A stretch of 64,000 bases of DNA from Pelagibacteraceae bacterium (GTDB lineage Bacteria > Pseudomonadota > Alphaproteobacteria > Pelagibacterales > Pelagibacteraceae). Positions 29,501-40,071 of the stretch are shown piece after piece. Below the pieces are notes generated by a model. The model was not told the origin of the DNA, searched no databases, and saw only the letters and a program-made list of their open reading frames with translations. The DNA lies in contig VTPO01000007.1 in the NCBI GenBank assembly GCA_008638205.1, positions 1-64,000 on the forward strand, in the 5' to 3' direction. Each line of letters opens with the position of its first letter. The stretch's first letter is position 1. The translations under genes and the position numbers were made by a program.

Positions 29501-31780
29501 ATGGCAACTTTTACTAAATCATTAGAGAAATCTATTTCTAAAGCTTTTCAAGTTGCTACAGAAAAAAATCACCAATATGTAACTTTGGAACACTTGTTAC
29601 TTTCACTGACAGATGAAGAGGATGCTTTAAATGTTATGAAAGCTTGTAGTGTAGACACGGATTTATTAAAAGAAAATCTTGAGTATTACATTGATAACGA
29701 ATTAGACAATATTGTTAATTCTGAAAAAAACAACGACCCTCAGCCAACATCTGGATTTCAAAGAGTAATTCAGAGATCTATTGTTCATGTTCAGTCTTCT
29801 GGTAAAAGTGAAGTAACAGGTGCAAATATTTTAGTTTCTCTATTCGCAGAAAGGGAAAGCCATGCAACATACTTTTTGCAAGAGCAGGAAGTCACCAGAT
29901 ATGATGTTGTAAATTTTATTTCTCACGGTATTACAAAAATTGATAATTTCACCTATGTGGATAGCGCTAATGAAAAAAATAGCACAAGAGAGTCTAATCC
30001 AAACTCACCACTTGATACCTATTGTGTTAATTTAATAAAGAGGGCAGAAAAAAATAAAATTGATACTCTTGTAGGAAGAAATGACGAGATTGACCGAATA
30101 ACTCAAATTTTATGTAGGCGGACCAAAAACAACCCTTTATTAGTCGGGGATCCAGGTGTTGGCAAAACTGCAATAGTTGAAGGTCTGGCCAATAAAATTT
30201 TTAGAAACGAAGTGCCTGAAATTCTTAAAGACAATGTAATTTATTCATTGGATATGGGTCTTTTAATAGCAGGAACTAGGTATAGAGGGGATTTTGAAGA
30301 AAGATTAAAGGCTATTATTAATGAAATAGAAAAAAATCCAAAATACATTTTATTTATTGATGAAATACATTCCCTTGTTGGAACTGGATCTACTTCTGGA
30401 AATTCTATGGATGCTGCGAATATGCTTAAACCTGCTTTACAATCTGGTCAGATTAGGTGTGTTGGTTCAACAACTTTTTCTGAGTATAGACAGTTTTTTG
30501 AAAAGGATAGGGCCTTACAAAGAAGATTTCAAAAAATTGATGTTTCTGAACCTAGCGTTGAAGATGCATATAAAATAATGTTTGGACTAAAAGCTAAGTA
30601 TGAAGATTTTCATAAAGTTAAGTACTCCGATGATGCGATAAGAGCTTCGGTTGATCTTTCTTACAAATATATAGGAAACAAAAGACTACCAGACAAGTCA
30701 ATTGATATTATAGATGAACTAGGATCGTACGAGTCATTAAAAAAAAATGATAAAAAAAAAGATGTGTTAGATGAGTCAGATATAGAAAAAATAGTTTCTA
30801 AAATAACAAAAATTCCAGAAAAAAATATTACCCTGAATGATAGAAATTACTTAAAGGATATAGAGAAAAACTTAAAAAGAATAATTTATGGGCAAGATCA
30901 TGCCATAGAAGCATTGGCAAGCTCTATTAAGCTCTCTCGGTCAGGCTTAAGAGATTCTAATAAAACTATTGGTAATTATTTATTTAGCGGTCCTACAGGA
31001 GTGGGTAAAACAGAACTAGCCAAACAACTGGCAAAAACACTGGGAGTTGAGCTTATTCGTTTTGACATGTCAGAATATTCAGAACGGCATACAATTTCCA
31101 AACTAATAGGAGCACCTCCTGGCTACGTTGGTTTTGACCAAGGTGGGCAACTTTCAGAATTGGTTGAAAAAAATCCTCATGCTGTTTTGTTAATTGATGA
31201 AATAGAAAAAGCACATCCTGATATTTATAATATTTTACTTCAAATAATGGACTATGGAAATTTAACGGACCAAAATGGTAAAAAAATTGATTTTAGAAAT
31301 ATTATTTTGATTTTAACTACGAATGCAGGGGCTACAGATTTAGAAAAAAATCAAATTGGTTTTGTAAAAGAAACGGATAATAATAATGATTTTGAAACTA
31401 TAAAAAAAATATTTACTCCAGAATTTAGAAATCGTTTAGATTCGTTAATTAGATTTAATAATTTAAACAAAGAAATTATAAGACAGGTAGTTAGCAAGTT
31501 TATTATTGAACTAGAAATTCAGTTGAATGCTAGAGATATTACTATTGAGTTGTCTGATGAGGCTTGCGATTTAATTTGTAGCATTGGTTATAGTCAAACA
31601 ATGGGAGCCAGACCCATATCCAGAGCAATTGATGAAAAAATAAGAAAACCGTTGGCCAATGAGATTATCCATGGAAAATTAATTGATGGGGGTTTTGTAT
31701 TTATTGACTGCAAAGACACTAAATTTAATTTTAAAATTACTAAACTTGAAAAAGTTAAAAAAATTTCTTTAAAAAATTAA
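29501..31780 (+). CDS. clpA: ATP-dependent Clp protease ATP-binding subunit ClpA
   Basis: AAA+ unfoldase that feeds ClpP. It has 759 residues, the standard ClpA length without the ClpB middle domain. N-domain (about 1-145), D1 Walker [14 protein letters not shown] with Walker B LFIDEIH, D2 Walker [14 protein letters not shown] with [12 protein letters not shown]. The ClpP-docking loop is visible as NQIGFVKE (IGF in place of IGL). It directly follows clpS. Its 3' end overlaps the convergent ridA by 4 nt. clpP itself is elsewhere. Confidence 0.96.
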   Translation: MATFTKSLEKSISKAFQVATEKNHQYVTLEHLLLSLTDEEDALNVMKACSVDTDLLKENLEYYIDNELDNIVNSEKNNDPQPTSGFQRVIQRSIVHVQSSGKSEVTGANILVSLFAERESHATYFLQEQEVTRYDVVNFISHGITKIDNFTYVDSANEKNSTRESNPNSPLDTYCVNLIKRAEKNKIDTLVGRNDEIDRITQILCRRTKNNPLLVGDPGVGKTAIVEGLANKIFRNEVPEILKDNVIYSLDMGLLIAGTRYRGDFEERLKAIINEIEKNPKYILFIDEIHSLVGTGSTSGNSMDAANMLKPALQSGQIRCVGSTTFSEYRQFFEKDRALQRRFQKIDVSEPSVEDAYKIMFGLKAKYEDFHKVKYSDDAIRASVDLSYKYIGNKRLPDKSIDIIDELGSYESLKKNDKKKDVLDESDIEKIVSKITKIPEKNITLNDRNYLKDIEKNLKRIIYGQDHAIEALASSIKLSRSGLRDSNKTIGNYLFSGPTGVGKTELAKQLAKTLGVELIRFDMSEYSERHTISKLIGAPPGYVGFDQGGQLSELVEKNPHAVLLIDEIEKAHPDIYNILLQIMDYGNLTDQNGKKIDFRNIILILTTNAGATDLEKNQIGFVKETDNNNDFETIKKIFTPEFRNRLDSLIRFNNLNKEIIRQVVSKFIIELEIQLNARDITIELSDEACDLICSIGYSQTMGARPISRAIDEKIRKPLANEIIHGKLIDGGFVFIDCKDTKFNFKITKLEKVKKISLKN

Positions 31781-32241
31781 ATTTCTATTTCGAAAATTGT
31801 TTCAATTTCCACAGCAGCATTTAACGGGAGGCTAGACACTCCCACAACAGCTCTCGCATGTTTACCTCTTTCGCCAAATATTTTAACCAGCAGATCGGAG
31901 GCTGAGTTTAATAGTACAGGATGATTTTCAAAGTTATTTACTGAATTGATATAGCCGTTAATTTTAATACAACTTTTTACCTTATCTAAATTTTCAACTG
32001 CATTTTTTAAATGTCCTATGCTATTCAGTATGCATAGTAGAGCAGCTTTTTTGCCATCTTCTTCTGTTAGTTCATTTCCAATTTTTCCCTTAATCATGTT
32101 TCCATCTTTATTAATCGGCAACTGTCCAGATATATATATTTTATTACCACTAATTTTGTATGCCAAGTAATTTCCAACAGGCGACGGTGGTATTGGTATT
32201 TCGATATTTAATTCTTTTAACTTTTTCTCAATGGCAGACAT
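31777..32241 (-). CDS. RidA/YjgF-family protein
   Basis: Rid-family protein of 154 residues; the archetype RidA hydrolyses reactive enamine/imine intermediates of amino-acid metabolism. Seen: ISGNKIYISGQLPI, AALLCILNSIGHL, VKSCIKINGYINSV and the C-terminal GKHARAVVGVSSLPLNAAVEIE, where the Arg corresponds to the substrate-carboxylate-binding arginine of active members. Length and the SPVGNYLAYK start suggest the longer YjgF-like subgroup rather than classic RidA, so the substrate is unassigned. It ends the minus-strand operon, 7 nt after topA. Confidence 0.85.
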   Translation of the reverse strand: MSAIEKKLKELNIEIPIPPSPVGNYLAYKISGNKIYISGQLPINKDGNMIKGKIGNELTEEDGKKAALLCILNSIGHLKNAVENLDKVKSCIKINGYINSVNNFENHPVLLNSASDLLVKIFGERGKHARAVVGVSSLPLNAAVEIETIFEIEI

Positions 32242-32248
32242 TTAAATC

Positions 32249-34840
32249 TTATTTTTCTTCATCTTTATTTTTATCAGCTTTCTTTTTAGGTTTTTTTTTC
32301 TTAGCTGTTTTCTTTTTTATTTTTTTACCTTTTTTGGTTGCGTCATACTCTAATCTTTTTTCAATTAAATCAAGAGCCTCTTCCATAGTTACGCTTTCTG
32401 GGTCTTTATCATCAGGTATCGTAGCATTAATTGTTTTGTATTTAATGTAAGGTCCATAAGAACCTTTCATAACTTTTACTGGTTTTTTATCTTCTGGATG
32501 TTCTCCAATAAGTTTAATTTCATTAGAAGACCTTCTTCCTGGTTTGGCATCTGCAATCATAGTGATAGCTTTATTTAAACCTATTGAAAAAATGTCCTCA
32601 GGAGCTTCTAAAGTAGCTGATTTTTTATCACATTTAACATATGGGCCATATCTTCCATTGTTAAGAGTGATATCCATACTGTTTTCAGGATATTGTCCCA
32701 ATACTTTTGGCAATGAAGCTAAGAACTTGGCTTTATCAAGGTCTATATCATCTAAAGATATACCCTTAGGAATAGATACATTTTTCATTTCCTTCTCATC
32801 ATTTCCAACTTGTAAGTAGGGTCCAAATCTACCTTTTTTTAAAACTATATTTTTATCGTCTTCTGTTTTTCCAATTTCTTTTGGTTCGGCAAGGTAGTCT
32901 TGTTCAGCTGCTTTAATGCGTGACATAGGACGTGTAAATTTACAGTCAGGATATTTCGAACAACCAATGAAAGCACCAAATCTTCCCGTTTTTAAACTTA
33001 ATTCACCGCCACATTCACAAGATCTTTTTATTTTGCCTTCATTATCTTTGTCAAAAATAATTTCTCCCAAGCTTTCATTCATCATATCCAGGATAGCTCT
33101 AGTTCTTAATTCTTTGACTTCGAGAACATTCTGGTTAAATTCTTTCCAAAATTTAGTTAAGACCTCAATCCAGTCAGCCTTACCTGCTGTTATATCATCA
33201 AGACTTTCTTCTAAACCTGCAGTAAAATTATAATCAACATATCTTGTGAATAATTGGTTTAAAAAAGAAGTAATTAACTTTCCTCTATCCGTTGGAGTAA
33301 ATTTTTTATTGAGCACTTCAACATAGTTTCTGGTTGATAAAACAGAAATAATACTTGCGTAAGTAGAAGGTCTTCCAATCCCTAACTCTTCTAGTTTCTT
33401 AACTAAACTAGCTTCTGAGTATCTGGGAGGTGGTTGGGTAAAATGCTGTTCATTAAGAACTCTATCAATTTTTAAGATTTCGTCTTTTACCACTTCTGGT
33501 AAAATATTATCTTCATCAGAATCTTCTTTTTCTTTATCATCCTCATCCTTAACCTCCTGATAAAGCTTTAAAAATCCATCAAATTTCTGAATAGAGCCAT
33601 TAGCTCTAAATACTATACTGCTAGACTGGTTTGAAAAATCAATCGCAGTTCTTTCAAACTCTGCACTCTCCATTTGAGAAGATACAGTTCTATTCCATAT
33701 TAATTCATAAAGTCTCATCTGATCCTTATCTAGTTTTGACTTTAAGGAATTGGGGGTTCTTGTTATATCTGTTGGTCTAATAGCCTCATGCGCCTCTTGG
33801 GCATTTTTGGCTTTTTTTCCAGAATAATTTCTTGCTTCTGATGGTAAATATTTTTCACCAATTTCATTTTTTATGTATGTTCTGCAATCCGTTACTGCAT
33901 CCAAGGATATGTTAGTACCATCTGTTCTCATGTATGTAATTAGACCTACTGTTTCACCTTCTATATCTATACCTTGATATAATCTCTGAGCTACCTGCAT
34001 AGTTCGTGAAGCTCCAAAACCCAATTTTCTTGACGCATCTTGTTGCATTGTAGAAGTCCTGAAAGGAGCGTAGGGGTTTCTTTTAAATGGCTTGCTTTCA
34101 ATACTCTTAACCTTGAATTCATTTTTATTTATTTCAGTAACTGCATTTTCCGCAGCTTCTTTATTCTTGAATGAAAATTTTTCAACTTTTTTTGAGTCGT
34201 ATATATTTGGCTTTGAATTAATTTCTTTATTTTGGCTATTTTTAAAAACTGCATTTAAAGTCCAGAATTCTTCAGGTTTAAAAAGCTCTATTTCATACTC
34301 TCTTTCTACAATAATTTTTAATGCTACGGATTGAACTCTGCCGGCTGATTTTGAGCCTGGTAATTTAGTCCACAAAATTGGTGATATATTAAAGCCAACT
34401 AAGTAATCTAAGGCCCTTCTAGCCAAATACGCATTTACTAACTCTATATTTAAATCTCTTGGATTTTCAACACCATGCACGACTGCTTTTTTGGTAATTT
34501 CATTAAAAACAACTCTTTCTACTTTTTTACCTTTTAAAAGATTTTTATCTTCCAGTATGTGTCTTACATGCCAAGCTATAGCTTCTCCTTCTCTATCTGG
34601 GTCAGTAGCTAGGATTATTTTTTCACAATCTTCAGCAGCATCCGCTATTTCTTTAATATGTTTCTTAGAAGTAGTGTCTATTTCCCAGACCATATTAAAA
34701 TTATTCTCTGTATCAACAGATCCATTTTTTGAAGGAAGGTCTCTCACATGACCAAAGCTAGCTAATACTATGTAATTAGACCCAAGATATTTATTAATTG
34801 TTTTAGCTTTTGCTGGGCTTTCTACTATTACGAGATTCAT
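32249..34840 (-). CDS. topA: DNA topoisomerase I
   Basis: Type IA topoisomerase that relaxes negative supercoils. I start it at 34840 (MNLVIVESPAKAKTINKYLG), giving 863 residues. An in-frame ATG at 34879 would add 13 unrelated residues. TOPRIM motifs VESPAKAK and ATDPDREGEAIAWH, and the active-site tyrosine in GLITYMRTDGTN (about residue 310) are present. The C-terminus has one zinc ribbon (CECGGE ... CSKYPDC) and three repeats of the GRFGPY/GRYGPY/GSYGPY type, then a Lys-rich tail. In the minus-strand operon after plsY. Confidence 0.96.
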   Translation of the reverse strand: MNLVIVESPAKAKTINKYLGSNYIVLASFGHVRDLPSKNGSVDTENNFNMVWEIDTTSKKHIKEIADAAEDCEKIILATDPDREGEAIAWHVRHILEDKNLLKGKKVERVVFNEITKKAVVHGVENPRDLNIELVNAYLARRALDYLVGFNISPILWTKLPGSKSAGRVQSVALKIIVEREYEIELFKPEEFWTLNAVFKNSQNKEINSKPNIYDSKKVEKFSFKNKEAAENAVTEINKNEFKVKSIESKPFKRNPYAPFRTSTMQQDASRKLGFGASRTMQVAQRLYQGIDIEGETVGLITYMRTDGTNISLDAVTDCRTYIKNEIGEKYLPSEARNYSGKKAKNAQEAHEAIRPTDITRTPNSLKSKLDKDQMRLYELIWNRTVSSQMESAEFERTAIDFSNQSSSIVFRANGSIQKFDGFLKLYQEVKDEDDKEKEDSDEDNILPEVVKDEILKIDRVLNEQHFTQPPPRYSEASLVKKLEELGIGRPSTYASIISVLSTRNYVEVLNKKFTPTDRGKLITSFLNQLFTRYVDYNFTAGLEESLDDITAGKADWIEVLTKFWKEFNQNVLEVKELRTRAILDMMNESLGEIIFDKDNEGKIKRSCECGGELSLKTGRFGAFIGCSKYPDCKFTRPMSRIKAAEQDYLAEPKEIGKTEDDKNIVLKKGRFGPYLQVGNDEKEMKNVSIPKGISLDDIDLDKAKFLASLPKVLGQYPENSMDITLNNGRYGPYVKCDKKSATLEAPEDIFSIGLNKAITMIADAKPGRRSSNEIKLIGEHPEDKKPVKVMKGSYGPYIKYKTINATIPDDKDPESVTMEEALDLIEKRLEYDATKKGKKIKKKTAKKKKPKKKADKNKDEEK

Positions 34841-34966
34841 AATATTTGAAGCACTGTCAAAAAAAGTCCTTATTGTCAAATACTTGTTAATTTCAATTAT
34901 TTAAAGAAGGCTCTTTTCCTATATTTTATCTATTAATTATAAAAATTTTAGAGGTTAGAAAGATCT
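34841..34966 (-). promoter_or_regulatory. plsY-topA spacer with possible topA promoter
   Basis: This 126-bp AT-rich spacer holds no gene. On the minus strand a perfect -10 TATAAT lies at 34941-34936 without a convincing -35. Two TTGACA motifs lie nearer topA without good -10 partners. It may give topA its own transcript. In many alphaproteobacteria dprA stands here; no remnant of it is seen. Confidence 0.25.
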
Positions 34967-35533
34967 TTATTTTTCTATTTTTTGCATGAGGCGCTTAATA
35001 TTTTCTCTATGGGTGTAAATAGAGAAAATTAGAAAGAAAAAATTTAATAAAAAAATATTTTGATCATAAATAAAAAAAGAAGTTATTGTTACAATCAAAT
35101 AGGCCACCAATGCTGACACGGAAGAGATCTTTAAAATTTTTGCAGTAAGTAACCAACTAAAAATAAAGACCAAGAATAAAATTGGATTAATAAGCATAAT
35201 TACCCCCACGTATGTAGCAACACCTTTTCCTCCTTTAAATTTCAGCCACAAAGGAAAAATGTGTCCAAGATAAACAAATATTGCTGACGTATAAGTGTGT
35301 TCGTTAAAATATTTAAGAGTTAAAAAGACAGCAAGAGAGCCTTTTCCAACATCAAACAACAAAGTTAAAAATGCAAGTTTTTTACTTCCTGTCCTAAGGG
35401 CATTTGTTGCACCAATATTTCCAGATCCTATTTTTCTAATGTCTCCAAAACCTAAAATTTTTGAAAAAATTAAACCAAATGGAATACTACCAAGAATATA
35501 AGAATAGATTGTAACTATAATTAAAGATTCCAT
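34967..35533 (-). CDS. plsY: glycerol-3-phosphate acyltransferase PlsY
   Basis: Membrane enzyme that acylates glycerol 3-phosphate with acyl-phosphate, the first step of phospholipid synthesis. It has 188 residues with about five hydrophobic segments. The three family motifs are visible: GSIPFGLIFSK, GSGNIGATNALR and the glycine-rich KGGKGVATYVG. The start codon overlaps the pyrC-like stop by one base. plsX is not in this window. Confidence 0.95.
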   Translation of the reverse strand: MESLIIVTIYSYILGSIPFGLIFSKILGFGDIRKIGSGNIGATNALRTGSKKLAFLTLLFDVGKGSLAVFLTLKYFNEHTYTSAIFVYLGHIFPLWLKFKGGKGVATYVGVIMLINPILFLVFIFSWLLTAKILKISSVSALVAYLIVTITSFFIYDQNIFLLNFFFLIFSIYTHRENIKRLMQKIEK

Positions 35534-36819
35534 TATTCAGAAAAAACTAAATCACCATTTATGAAAGTCTTTTCAACTTTGCCTTGGAGCTTTCTATCCT
35601 CTATTGCTGTATTTTTTGATTTAGATTTTATATTTTCTTTTTTAAAGACCCAGGGTTTATCAAGGTCAAATACAGTAATGTCAGCTTCGCTACCAACAGA
35701 CAAAGTGCCGTTCCTAATTCCTAATATTTTTGCTGGGCTGGATGTCAAATTGTTAATCAATGTGTTTAAATCGCAACTTCCATTATGAACCAATTCAAGA
35801 CCTAATGATAACAAACTTTCAATTCCAGATGCTCCAGTAGTAGCTTGTTGGAATGTTAATCTTTTCGATTCTTCATCTTCTGGCTTATGATCAGAGACAA
35901 TAACATTTATCAATCCTTGCTTAACACCATCTATAAGTGCAAGTCGATCTTCTTCAGATCTTAATGGGGGGGAAAGTTTTAAAAAAGTTTTAAAATCTCC
36001 AATATCATTTTCATTAAGGGACAAATTGTTTATAGAAACACCTACTGTAAATTTTAACCCACGTTCTTTTGCATTTTTAATAATTTCTAATGATTTTTTT
36101 GATGATATTAAAGCTATATGATATTTAGTATTGTAATTTTCCAAAAGTCTTAGATCTCTCTCGATTATTAACTGCTCTGCAGATTCTGGAATACTTTTAA
36201 GACCAAGCTTGGTCGCCTGCAAACTATCATTAATCATTCCATTTTCTGATAATTCATTATCTTGAGCAAATTGAATTATAAGTACGTCAGTATTTTTTCC
36301 ATAGTTAAATATCTGATCCATAACTTTATTGCTTTGAATGGATTGGGTCCCATCTGTAAATCCCCATGCGCCTCTAAGTTTTAAAAGGCCAAATTCTGTC
36401 ATGTCCAATCCTTTAGCCCCCTTAGTTAAGGTAGCCATCGGAAATATTTTAATGATCGATTTGTCTCTGGATCTTCTTTTGACAAAATCTAATGTTGAAA
36501 CGTTATCTATTAGTGGCAAGGTATTGGGCATGGTAGCAACTCCTGTTACGCCGCCAGAAACTGCAGCCTGACTTAGAGTTCTAAAATTTTCCTTGTATTC
36601 GAAACCTGGTTCACCGACAAAGACCCTCATATCTATTATTCCCGGTATCGACACTTTGTTTTTGCAATCATAAATCTCAGCATTCGAAACATTTTCTTTT
36701 GTAACCTTTTTTCCAATTGCTTCTATTTTTCCAATATCATTAATTAAAATTCCACCAATCTCATCTATATTATTTCTTGGATCTAAAATTCTGGTATTGA
36801 TTATGGCCTTTTTTTTCAT
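35533..36819 (-). CDS. pyrC: catalytically inactive dihydroorotase homologue partnered with PyrB
   Basis: Amidohydrolase-fold protein of 428 residues, aligned over its whole length with type I dihydroorotases. The metal-binding signature is lost: where active enzymes read DxHVHLRxPG it has [10 protein letters not shown] (63-72), so both histidines and the substrate arginine are replaced. The later metal histidines are also missing ([20 protein letters not shown]). This matches the alphaproteobacterial/pseudomonad pseudo-dihydroorotase that structurally supports aspartate transcarbamoylase. A true dihydroorotase must be encoded elsewhere. It overlaps pyrB by 4 nt and plsY by 1 nt. The symbol pyrC (or pyrX) is conventional; enzymatic activity is not expected. 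Confidence 0.9.
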   Translation of the reverse strand: MKKKAIINTRILDPRNNIDEIGGILINDIGKIEAIGKKVTKENVSNAEIYDCKNKVSIPGIIDMRVFVGEPGFEYKENFRTLSQAAVSGGVTGVATMPNTLPLIDNVSTLDFVKRRSRDKSIIKIFPMATLTKGAKGLDMTEFGLLKLRGAWGFTDGTQSIQSNKVMDQIFNYGKNTDVLIIQFAQDNELSENGMINDSLQATKLGLKSIPESAEQLIIERDLRLLENYNTKYHIALISSKKSLEIIKNAKERGLKFTVGVSINNLSLNENDIGDFKTFLKLSPPLRSEEDRLALIDGVKQGLINVIVSDHKPEDEESKRLTFQQATTGASGIESLLSLGLELVHNGSCDLNTLINNLTSSPAKILGIRNGTLSVGSEADITVFDLDKPWVFKKENIKSKSKNTAIEDRKLQGKVEKTFINGDLVFSE

Positions 36820-37766
36820 TGCTTAGCTTCCATTAAAATTTTAAGAACAGCCATTCTCACGGCAACTCCCATCTCAACTTGCTGTACTATGATGCTTCTA
36901 TTGATGTCATCTGCCAGATTGGTATCAATTTCTATTCCTCTGTTCATAGGGCCTGGATGCATAATCAAAGCATCTGATTTGGCATTCTTAATTTTTTTAT
37001 AATCTAGTGCAAAAAATTCATAATATTCTCTTGTAGAGGGCATGTAAGATCCATCCATTCTTTCGGTCTGCATTCTTAACATCATAATTATATCACAACC
37101 TTCAAGACCCTGCTCCATATTGGTAAAAGATTTGACACCAAACCCCTCAATATATTTTGGCATTAAAGTGGAGGGGCCTACAACTCTAACTTCAGCACCA
37201 AGCATATTTAATAAATAAATATTAGACCTGGCTACCCTAGAGTGCAAAATATCTCCACAAATAGCTACACGCAGTCCTTCTATTTTTCCTTTTTTCATTT
37301 TAATCGTCATTGCATCCAATAAAGCTTGGGTAGGGTGTTCTCTACGACCGTCTCCAGCATTTATTACAGAGCAATTTACTTTTTGAGAAAGAAGGTTTGC
37401 TGCACCTGAGTCTTGATGCCTAATAACCAAAATATCAGGATGCATCGCATTCAAAGTCATAGCTGTGTCGATTAAAGTTTCTCCCTTTTTAATCGCTGAC
37501 TGTGCAACATTCATATTCATAACATCAGCACCAAGTCTTTTTCCAGCTAACTCAAATGAGCTTAGTGTTCTAGTGGAATTTTCAAAAAATAGGTTGATTT
37601 GGGTCTTTCCATTTAATATTTTTAACTTTTTGTTTTCTTGCCTGTTGAGATCAACAAAAGCCAAAGATTCATCTAATATAAGATTAACTTCGGGAATGGA
37701 TAAATATTGGATACCTAAAAGATGTGTGTGATTAAATTTAATAGCTTGAATTTTGTTTGTTGCCAT
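36816..37766 (-). CDS. pyrB: aspartate carbamoyltransferase catalytic subunit
   Basis: Joins carbamoyl phosphate and aspartate in pyrimidine synthesis. The start is taken at the ATG at 37766 (316 residues, [11 protein letters not shown]), which fits relatives beginning just before HTHLLGI. A TTG 39 nt upstream is possible but poorer. Carbamoyl-phosphate motif [13 protein letters not shown], then [27 protein letters not shown] and MHPGPMNRG are complete. It is followed by the inactive dihydroorotase gene (4-nt overlap); no pyrI regulatory subunit is present. Expressed with ruvX upstream. Confidence 0.95.
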   Translation of the reverse strand: MATNKIQAIKFNHTHLLGIQYLSIPEVNLILDESLAFVDLNRQENKKLKILNGKTQINLFFENSTRTLSSFELAGKRLGADVMNMNVAQSAIKKGETLIDTAMTLNAMHPDILVIRHQDSGAANLLSQKVNCSVINAGDGRREHPTQALLDAMTIKMKKGKIEGLRVAICGDILHSRVARSNIYLLNMLGAEVRVVGPSTLMPKYIEGFGVKSFTNMEQGLEGCDIIMMLRMQTERMDGSYMPSTREYYEFFALDYKKIKNAKSDALIMHPGPMNRGIEIDTNLADDINRSIIVQQVEMGVAVRMAVLKILMEAKQ

Positions 37767-37806
37767 TAAAATCAGGTCTATAGGCTGATTTTCATAACTA
37801 AGCAAG

Positions 37807-38277
37807 TTATTTTTTTAAATAGTCTATAAAACCCTGCAATATAAAAGCTGCAGAATTTTCATCTAATTTATTCTTCTTTGAAGAGCTGTTTATTTCCAAA
37901 TTTTGCATGCTTTTGAACGCACCAGCACTGGAGAGTCTTTCGTCCCAAAGAGTTACAGGTAAGTGAGTATGTTTGGTAATGTTTTTTACAAAATCTTTGG
38001 TAGATTGAGATCTGGGACCTTCTGTACCATCCATATTAATCGGGTGTCCAACAACTATTCCCTTAATGTCATTTTCTAAGATAATTTTATCAAGCTCTTC
38101 GAGGAGATTTTTTAATTTCTTAGCTTGAATAGTTTCGTAAGGCGTTGCAATTAAATGAGAAGGATCACAGATGGCTATACCAACATTTTTTTTCCCCGGA
38201 TCAATGCCAAGCAAACGAGAACCTTCTGTAATAAGTTTTGCAAAATCGGAATTCTCTAAAAGGTTGTAAGTTTTCAT
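37807..38277 (-). CDS. ruvX: Holliday-junction-resolvase-like RuvX/YqgF nuclease
   Basis: RNase H-fold nuclease of the YqgF family, implicated in 16S rRNA 5'-end maturation and proposed as a Holliday junction resolvase. It has 156 residues: [13 protein letters not shown] with the first catalytic Asp, [17 protein letters not shown], and [11 protein letters not shown], with a final acidic [16 protein letters not shown]. First gene of the minus-strand unit, divergent from gatC by 37 bp, an arrangement common in alphaproteobacteria. Confidence 0.93.
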   Translation of the reverse strand: MKTYNLLENSDFAKLITEGSRLLGIDPGKKNVGIAICDPSHLIATPYETIQAKKLKNLLEELDKIILENDIKGIVVGHPINMDGTEGPRSQSTKDFVKNITKHTHLPVTLWDERLSSAGAFKSMQNLEINSSSKKNKLDENSAAFILQGFIDYLKK

Positions 38278-38286
38278 TAAAGTGTT

Positions 38287-38314
38287 ATTTTAGCTTAATT
38301 TTTCACTAAGTCTA
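38287..38314 (-). promoter_or_regulatory. candidate ruvX operon promoter
   Basis: Within the 37-bp ruvX-gatC gap, the minus strand reads TAGACT (38314-38309), 16 nt, TAAAAT (38292-38287). A start near 38280 would leave only a few untranslated bases before the ruvX ATG at 38277. The -35 match is moderate (four of six). No equally good match was found for gatC. Confidence 0.35.
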
Positions 38315-38602
38315 ATGACAATTAATAAAGAAGCAGTTAAAAAAATTTCCAAACTATCTAGGATAGCATCAAATGATGAATTTGAGACATCTATGATTAA
38401 GGATCTTAATACTATTTTAAAATTTGTTGATCAGCTGAACGAGGTAGATACAAAAGATATAGAACCCCTTTCTTCTGTTGTAGAGCAAAAACTTTTTCAA
38501 AGAGAGGATGTAGTAAAGAAAATGAATGAAAAAGAAGAGATTCTAAAAAATTCTCCAAATAAAAACGAAAACTATTTTGTTGTACCGAAGGTAATCGAAT
38601 AA
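38315..38602 (+). CDS. gatC: Asp-tRNA(Asn)/Glu-tRNA(Gln) amidotransferase subunit C
   Basis: Small belt subunit that joins GatA and GatB. It has 95 residues; recognised from [39 protein letters not shown] and the C-terminal FVVPKVIE. First gene of gatCAB, 2 nt before gatA. The complex converts Glu-tRNA(Gln), and where relevant Asp-tRNA(Asn), to the correct amide form, so the cell probably lacks glutaminyl-tRNA synthetase, as most alphaproteobacteria do. Confidence 0.95.
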   Translation: MTINKEAVKKISKLSRIASNDEFETSMIKDLNTILKFVDQLNEVDTKDIEPLSSVVEQKLFQREDVVKKMNEKEEILKNSPNKNENYFVVPKVIE

Positions 38603-38604
38603 GC

Positions 38605-40068
38605 ATGAGTGAGATTACAAAGTTAACTTTAGTTGAGCTAACTAAAAAAATTAAATCTAAGGAACTCTCTGCATTAGAGGCAGCAAACGCTTATGTCAGC
38701 AGAATAAAAAAATCAAAGAAATTAAATACTTTTGTTACAGAAACTTTAGACCAAGCCTTAGTATCTGCTAAAAATATTGATGACAATAATCTTAAAAGTG
38801 GAGTTTTGGCAGGAGCCCCAATTGCCGTGAAAGATCTGTTTTGTACAAAAAATGTCCAAACCACAGCATCTAGTAAAATTTTAAAAAACTTTATTCCACC
38901 TTACGAATCTACAGTTACTTCGAAACTATGGGATAGTGGTGCTATTCTTTTAGGAAAATTGAATTGCGATGAATTTGCCATGGGTTCCTCAAATGAAACT
39001 AGCGCTTATGGTAATGTTATAAATCCTTATCAAGAAAGTGGTGAAAATTTAGTTCCTGGAGGATCTTCTGGTGGTTGTTCTTCAGCTGTCTCAGCTAACT
39101 TGACGTCTTCGACAGTAGGAACTGACACTGGTGGTTCTATTAGACAGCCAGCTTCCTTTACAGGAATTGTAGGTTTAAAACCAACTTATGGAAGATGTTC
39201 TCGCTGGGGGATCGTTGCATTTGCATCCTCACTAGACCAGGCCGGACCGATGACCAAAGACGTGTCTGACAGCGCTTTAATGTTAGATGTTATTTCTGGT
39301 TACGATGAAAAAGACTCAACTTCCGCAAACATTGAGAAAGGTGATTTTTTAAATAGTTTAAATAAAAATATCAAAGGGCTAAAAGTAGGAATACCTAAAG
39401 AATACATTGTAGACAATATGCCAAAAGAAATACAAACTCTTTGGGACAAGGGTATTGAATGGATGAAAGAATCTGGTGCTATTATCAAAAATATTTCATT
39501 GCCAAACACTAAGTATGCGCTGCCTACTTACTATATTGTAGCTCCTGCTGAAGCTTCCTCTAATTTATCTAGATATGACGGTGTCAAATATGGATTTAGA
39601 GCTCCTGGTAAAGATTTGATAGAAATGTATGAAAATACTAGAGCGGAAGGATTTGGAAATGAGGTTAAACGAAGAATTATGATTGGTACTTATGTTTTGT
39701 CTTCGGGTTATTATGATGCTTACTATTTAAAAGCCCAGCAAGTTAGAAGATTAATCAAAAATGATTTTGATTTAGCTTTTAAAGAAGTGGATACTATTCT
39801 GACACCAACAACTCCTTCATCTGCTTTTAAAATTGGGGACAAAACTAATGATCCTATATCTATGTATTTAAACGATGTGTTTACAGTACCTGTTAATTTG
39901 GCTGGATTACCTGCGATTTCAATACCAGCAGGATTTGACGACTCTGGATTGCCCCTAGGTTTACAGCTAATTGGAAAGTCTTTTGATGAACAAACTATTT
40001 TAAATAGCGCTTATGCCTTGGAGGAAAAAATTTCCTTTAAATCAAAAGTTATAGATTGGTGGATATAA
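38605..40068 (+). CDS. gatA: Asp/Glu-tRNA amidotransferase subunit A
   Basis: Amidase subunit that releases ammonia from glutamine. It has 487 residues. The Ser-cisSer-Lys triad is in place: lysine in PIAVKDLFC (about 74), and the glycine/serine stretch [16 protein letters not shown] and [13 protein letters not shown] carrying the two serines (about 155-180). The ammonia passes to GatB, encoded 3 nt downstream. The gene ends in the usual [14 protein letters not shown] block. Confidence 0.97.
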   Translation: MSEITKLTLVELTKKIKSKELSALEAANAYVSRIKKSKKLNTFVTETLDQALVSAKNIDDNNLKSGVLAGAPIAVKDLFCTKNVQTTASSKILKNFIPPYESTVTSKLWDSGAILLGKLNCDEFAMGSSNETSAYGNVINPYQESGENLVPGGSSGGCSSAVSANLTSSTVGTDTGGSIRQPASFTGIVGLKPTYGRCSRWGIVAFASSLDQAGPMTKDVSDSALMLDVISGYDEKDSTSANIEKGDFLNSLNKNIKGLKVGIPKEYIVDNMPKEIQTLWDKGIEWMKESGAIIKNISLPNTKYALPTYYIVAPAEASSNLSRYDGVKYGFRAPGKDLIEMYENTRAEGFGNEVKRRIMIGTYVLSSGYYDAYYLKAQQVRRLIKNDFDLAFKEVDTILTPTTPSSAFKIGDKTNDPISMYLNDVFTVPVNLAGLPAISIPAGFDDSGLPLGLQLIGKSFDEQTILNSAYALEEKISFKSKVIDWWI

Positions 40069-40071
40069 ATA

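Noticed and set aside
34841-34879. 13-residue N-terminal extension of TopA
   Set aside because: The family begins almost exactly at MNLVIVESPAKAK; the extension is unrelated sequence.
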